Shown piece by piece: positions 50,172 through 53,842 of a DNA stretch of 53,842 bases. Position 1 is the first letter of the stretch, and every line of letters starts with the position of its first letter. The DNA comes from Methanoculleus chikugoensis (GTDB taxonomy: Archaea > Halobacteriota > Methanomicrobia > Methanomicrobiales > Methanoculleaceae), in assembly GCF_900095385.1 (NCBI RefSeq), contig NZ_FMID01000021.1, positions 1 to 53,842 of the forward strand, read 5' to 3'. The notes beneath the pieces are model-generated. The model was given only the letters and a program-made list of their open reading frames with translations. It was not told the origin of the DNA and made no database searches. The position numbers were made by a program, and so were the translations under genes.

Positions 50172-52052
50172 ATGAAGAGCGACCGCATACCCGACCCGGA
50201 AGACTGGCCGTTTGTCTATCTCCTTATCGCAACCATCCTCCTCATCGTCATCACCACCATCGGCCTCCTCGCGGTCCACGACTACATACTGGCGGAAGAG
50301 AGGATGGCCTCGGATCTTGAGACCCTGCAGGACGTCACCGAGAAGAGCGTCAGAGAATCGATCGTGGATGTGGATACCGGCCTCAAACTCTTCGACGACT
50401 CCCTCAACGAGAGGATGCGGGACGGGTTTTCGCTCTTCCTCCGGGAGTACGAACGTGCGGAGGGGGATCCGTCGAGGATGGATCTCTCTGCTCTTAAAGA
50501 ACGGCTCGGGGGCAGGATAGACCTGTACGTCATCAACGAGAGCGGCGTCATCGAGTACACGACCTATTCCCCCGATCAGGGCCTCGATTTCAGGAATGTC
50601 CCGGGTTTTTATGATGAGATCACCCGGATGCGTCTTGAGGGCGAGTTCTCTCCCGATCGCGTGGTCTACGAGCCTGCAACCGGGCAGGTCCGAAAGTACG
50701 CCTATATGCCCACCCCGGATCACCGGTATCTCCTCGAGATCGGTCTCGTCCCGGATGCGTTTGTGATCGAGCGGAACCGGTTGCGCTCACAGGAGAGCAT
50801 GCAGGAGTTCGTTGCCATGAACCCGTACCTCGATTCGATCCGCGTCTACGATATCTTCGGCAACCCCGTCGGGATGGCCGACGGCCCCACCGATGCCCGA
50901 ACGCGGGAGTTCGTCACCGGGACGGTCATTCCCGGCCGAACCGATCACGAGGTGCAGGATGCAGAGCGCGGAAAGCGGATCCGGTACCTCTTCATCGACC
51001 TCAAAGACCCCGATTATCCGTCCGATCCAAGCGTCGTCGTCGAGCTGACGTACGACACGGGGCTCGTGCAGAACCAGCTCGATCGGATGCTCGTCGAGCG
51101 CGCTGCCGCTGCATCTCTTGCCATCGCCCTCTGCAGCGCGGTCATCTTTCTTGCGGCCCGTCGTCTCACGCGTCCCATCGAGGAGATCATCGACGACGTC
51201 GATATCATCGCGCAGGGGGATCTCGACCACACCGTCCGGGTCTCGGCGACCCGGGAGGTCGTGCGGCTCGAGCGGAGCATCAACACGATGGTCGCGAGCC
51301 TTAAATCGGGCATACAGAATCTCCGGAAGTCGGAAGAGACGATACGGGAGTACAGCGAGCACCTGGAGGAACAGGTCGAGGCGCGCACGGCGGAGTTGAA
51401 GAAGTCGACGGAGAAGGCAAATCTCTACCTGGATATCATGACGCACGATATCAGGAACGCCACGAATACCGCGAGCCTGTATGCGGATCTCCTCATGGAT
51501 GAACTCGAGGGGGAGCAGCGGAGTTACACCGGGAAACTGCGGAAGAGTCTCAGAAAGAACATCGAGATCATCCGGAACGTCAACACCATCCGGCAGATCC
51601 AGGAGGAGGCCGTCGTCCTCCGGCCGGTCGCTCTCGACCCCGTCATCCGGGCGGAGATCGAGCATTACCCGGACGTCTCGATCACCTATGCCGGCACCAC
51701 GGCTACCGTCCTCGCCGACGACCTCCTCCCGGAGGTGTTTACAAATCTCATCGGCAACGCGGAGAAGTTTACCGGCCCGGGAGGGCAGATCGCCATCCGG
51801 GTCGAGGAGCGCGGGAAGGAGGTTGAGGTCTCGGTCGAGGACGACGGCCCGGGGATCCCCGATGAGAAGAAGCCATACCTCTTTACCCGTTTCAGCGGCG
51901 GAGACGGTGAGAAGGGCGGCCGTGGCCTCGGGCTCTACATCTGCCGGATGCTTATTGAGCGCTACGGCGGGAAGATATGGGCGGACGACCGGGTGGCGGG
52001 CCGGCCGGAGGAGGGCGCAGCCATCCGGCTCATCCTCCGGAAGGCTGCCTGA
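50172..52052 (+). CDS. Sensor histidine kinase 3 (paralogue)
   Basis: A 626-residue paralogue. The sensor carries DLYVINESGVIEYTTYSPDQ, HAMP LTRPIEEIIDDVDIIAQGDL, phosphoacceptor H425 in LDIMTHDIRNATN, N-box NLIGNAEKFTGPG (AEK where the others have AVK), DDGPGIP and GRGLGLYI. It starts 116 bases after kinase 2, so a separate promoter is possible; AAAGGTTTAG near 50106 is weakly TATA-like. TTG 50163 is an alternative start, but ATG 50172 is preferred. Confidence 0.9.
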   Translation: MKSDRIPDPEDWPFVYLLIATILLIVITTIGLLAVHDYILAEERMASDLETLQDVTEKSVRESIVDVDTGLKLFDDSLNERMRDGFSLFLREYERAEGDPSRMDLSALKERLGGRIDLYVINESGVIEYTTYSPDQGLDFRNVPGFYDEITRMRLEGEFSPDRVVYEPATGQVRKYAYMPTPDHRYLLEIGLVPDAFVIERNRLRSQESMQEFVAMNPYLDSIRVYDIFGNPVGMADGPTDARTREFVTGTVIPGRTDHEVQDAERGKRIRYLFIDLKDPDYPSDPSVVVELTYDTGLVQNQLDRMLVERAAAASLAIALCSAVIFLAARRLTRPIEEIIDDVDIIAQGDLDHTVRVSATREVVRLERSINTMVASLKSGIQNLRKSEETIREYSEHLEEQVEARTAELKKSTEKANLYLDIMTHDIRNATNTASLYADLLMDELEGEQRSYTGKLRKSLRKNIEIIRNVNTIRQIQEEAVVLRPVALDPVIRAEIEHYPDVSITYAGTTATVLADDLLPEVFTNLIGNAEKFTGPGGQIAIRVEERGKEVEVSVEDDGPGIPDEKKPYLFTRFSGGDGEKGGRGLGLYICRMLIERYGGKIWADDRVAGRPEEGAAIRLILRKAA

Positions 52053-52054
52053 TC

Positions 52055-52249
52055 CTACCCGACGATCTCCTGCACCCGCCCGACCTGGCCGTCCCGGAGC
52101 CGGACCTTGATCCCGTGGGGGTGAAACGACGAGTTCGTCAGGATCTCGGCGACGACGCCTCGGGTGCGCTTGCCGGTCTTCTGGTCGCGCTTGAGCACGA
52201 CATCCACCGTCATCCCGGGTTTGATGGCGGCCCTGTTCTGTCCGTTCAT
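52055..52249 (-). CDS. ywbE: YwbE-family protein
   Basis: A 64-residue protein with the YwbE (DUF2196) core: IKPGMTVDVVLKRDQKTGKR, then TRGVVAEILTNSSFHPHGIK and VRLRDGQVGRVQEI. It is a small OB/KOW-like beta barrel of unknown function. It follows lysS on the same strand after 19 bases, so co-transcription is likely. It converges on kinase 3 with a 2-base gap. Confidence 0.9.
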   Translation of the reverse strand: MNGQNRAAIKPGMTVDVVLKRDQKTGKRTRGVVAEILTNSSFHPHGIKVRLRDGQVGRVQEIVG

Positions 52250-52268
52250 GACAAAAGGTTGTGGGGGG

Positions 52269-53795
52269 TCACTCTTCCCCGCCGTTCTCTTCCGCTCCGT
52301 CCCCGTTCTGCCCCGGGACGATAGTCTTCATCTGCGGGAAGAGGAGCACTTCCTTGATCGAGTCCTTGCCGGTGAGGAGCATCACCAGCCGGTCGATCCC
52401 GATGCCGACGCCGCCCGTCGGGGGCATCCCGTAGCCGAGCGCGTTGATGAAGTCGTAGTCGATCATCTGCGCTTCGAGATCGCCCCTCCGGCGTTTCGCG
52501 TCCTGCAGTTCGAGCCGGGCCTTCTGGTCGAGGGGATCGTTCAACTCCGAGAAGCCGTTCGCCATCTCCATCCCGGCGATGAAGAGTTCGAACCGCTCCG
52601 TCATCCCTTCCTTCGAGCGGTGCTTCTTTGCAAGCGGCGAGTTCTCGATTGGGAAGTCGTAGATGAACGTCGGCTGGATGAGGTGCTTCTCGCCGAAGTG
52701 CTCGAAGAAGAGGACCAGGTACTCGCCCCGGGTCACGGCGCTCTCGCAGCCCTCGACGCAGTGGGTAAGACCGAACGCGCGGAGTTCTTCGAGGCTCATG
52801 GCCCCGACATCAATCCCGGCGTACTCGCGGACCGCCTCCTCCATCGTGAGGCGGCGCCAGGGCCGGGAGAAGTCCAGGTCGTGCCCGGCAAACGAGCAGG
52901 TGGTCGTCCCGAGCACCTTCTCCGCAAGGAACGAGAAGATCTCCTCGGTGAGGTCCATCATGTCGTTGTAGTCGCGGTAGGCCTCGTAGATCTCCACCAT
53001 CGAGAACTCCGGGTTGTGGTTGGTGTCGATGTCCTCGTTCCGGAAGTTCTTCGCGAGTTCAAAGACTTTATCGAACCCGCCGACGACGAGGCGCTTGAGG
53101 TAGAGTTCCGGCGCGATCCGGAGGTAGAGTTTCTGGTCGAGGGCGTTGTGGTGGGTCGTGAACGGCCGGGCGTTCGCACCACCGTAGATCGGCTGCAGGG
53201 TGGGCGTCTCGAACTCCAGGTAGTCCCGCTCGAAGAGGAACTGCCGGATGAGCGATAGGATCCTGCTCCGCGTCCGGAAGGTCTCGCGGCTCTCCTCGTT
53301 CATGATCAGGTCGAGGTAGCGCTGCCGGTAACGGGTCTCGACGTTCTTGAGCCCGTGGAACTTTTCGGGAAGCGGGCAGACCGATTTTGTGAGGAGTTCG
53401 AACCGGTCGACCCAGACGGTGATCTCGCCCATCTTCGTCCGGAAAACGTGGCCGACGACGCCGATGATATCCCCGGCGTCGATGTACTGGCGGAAGAGGT
53501 CGAACTGCTCTTCGCCGAGATCGTTCTTTCGCAGATAGACCTGGATCCTGCCGGTCGAGTCGCCGATATCGGCGAAGATCGTCTTGCCGTGCTGGCGGAC
53601 GACGTAGACGCGGCCGGCGGTGCTGACCTCCTCCTCGCTCTTATCGTGCTCGATTGCGGAGAACCGCTCCTTGATCTCCAGAACGGTATCCCTGCGGTCG
53701 AAGGTATAGGGGTAGACCGTCACCCCGCGTTCGCGCAGTTCCTGTATCTTGTCGATCTTTGCCGTGTCAAAACAGGTGTGATCTATATCGCTCAT
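52269..53795 (-). CDS. lysS: Lysyl-tRNA synthetase, class II
   Basis: Charges tRNA-Lys. The 508-residue enzyme has the N-terminal OB anticodon-binding domain (GRVYVVRQHGKTIFADIGDS) and class II motifs: TRYRQRYLDLIMN (motif 1 region), FRNEDIDTNHNPEF (motif 2) and GVGIGIDRLVMLLT (motif 3). Many methanogens use a class I LysRS instead, so the class II form is noteworthy. The N-terminus starts MSDIDHTC. The window ends 47 bases upstream of its start. Confidence 0.96.
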   Translation of the reverse strand: MSDIDHTCFDTAKIDKIQELRERGVTVYPYTFDRRDTVLEIKERFSAIEHDKSEEEVSTAGRVYVVRQHGKTIFADIGDSTGRIQVYLRKNDLGEEQFDLFRQYIDAGDIIGVVGHVFRTKMGEITVWVDRFELLTKSVCPLPEKFHGLKNVETRYRQRYLDLIMNEESRETFRTRSRILSLIRQFLFERDYLEFETPTLQPIYGGANARPFTTHHNALDQKLYLRIAPELYLKRLVVGGFDKVFELAKNFRNEDIDTNHNPEFSMVEIYEAYRDYNDMMDLTEEIFSFLAEKVLGTTTCSFAGHDLDFSRPWRRLTMEEAVREYAGIDVGAMSLEELRAFGLTHCVEGCESAVTRGEYLVLFFEHFGEKHLIQPTFIYDFPIENSPLAKKHRSKEGMTERFELFIAGMEMANGFSELNDPLDQKARLELQDAKRRRGDLEAQMIDYDFINALGYGMPPTGGVGIGIDRLVMLLTGKDSIKEVLLFPQMKTIVPGQNGDGAEENGGEE

Positions 53796-53842
53796 TGTAC
53801 AAATCGCTCCATTCGTCCTGCAGCCCGGAACCCGGCCGGAAT

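Overview
This window is chromosomal DNA of a high-GC methanogenic archaeon, most likely Methanomicrobiales and Methanoculleus-like. The support comes from the gene content: an FmdE-family protein, the archaeal mevalonate set (thiolase, HMG-CoA synthase, DUF35, HMG-CoA reductase), CTP-type riboflavin kinase, TiaS, thermosome, aIF-1A, RPA, Trm5 and deoxyhypusine synthase. Promoters also look archaeal: AT-rich TATA boxes lie 22-32 bp ahead of start codons with little or no leader. The genus is an inference.

Layout. 0.1-5.4 kb: ThiC, a GC-rich extragenic repeat, a small siroheme sulfite-reductase-like protein, a DUF2298 membrane protein and a cupredoxin. 5.4-7.2 kb: an acyltransferase and a UbiA prenyltransferase. 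7.2-9.7 kb: a poorly coding accessory stretch with small ORFs, large dyads, an orphan FeoA-domain gene and a DtxR-type regulator. 9.7-20 kb: an RNase III-like protein lacking catalytic residues, a second UbiA enzyme, two surface proteins, a HI0933 flavoprotein, a transglutaminase-like protein, BofA-like protein, flavodoxin, ketopantoate reductase, an ATP-cone/Mrr fusion, a metallophosphoesterase, DUF2238 and aIF-1A.

20.1-23.9 kb: a tight six-gene minus-strand operon of pilin-like membrane-anchored proteins plus a lipoprotein, with no assembly ATPase in view. 24-30.4 kb: FmdE-like, HisG, DUF1015, RimI, a HEPN/MNT toxin-antitoxin pair, HMG-CoA reductase and Trm5. 30.5-33.9 kb: the HMG-CoA-forming operon headed by an XRE regulator. 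33.9-36.1 kb: ribK-ribB and a recombinase-like DNA-binding protein without its nucleophile. 36.3-41.5 kb: RPA and its partner, DUF1858, a separately encoded NrdD-C-terminus-like protein overlapping CbiZ, and dys-pyrF. 42-46 kb: TiaS, a regulator and the thermosome. 46.3-52 kb: three tandem paralogous sensor kinases. 52-53.8 kb: ywbE and class II lysS.

The best candidates for something undescribed are the pilin-like operon, the nrdD-C-like/cbiZ pair, the accessory Feo/DtxR region with its palindromes, the kinase triplication, and several enzymes that have kept the fold but lost the active site. I saw no rRNA, tRNA, CRISPR array or intact insertion sequence.
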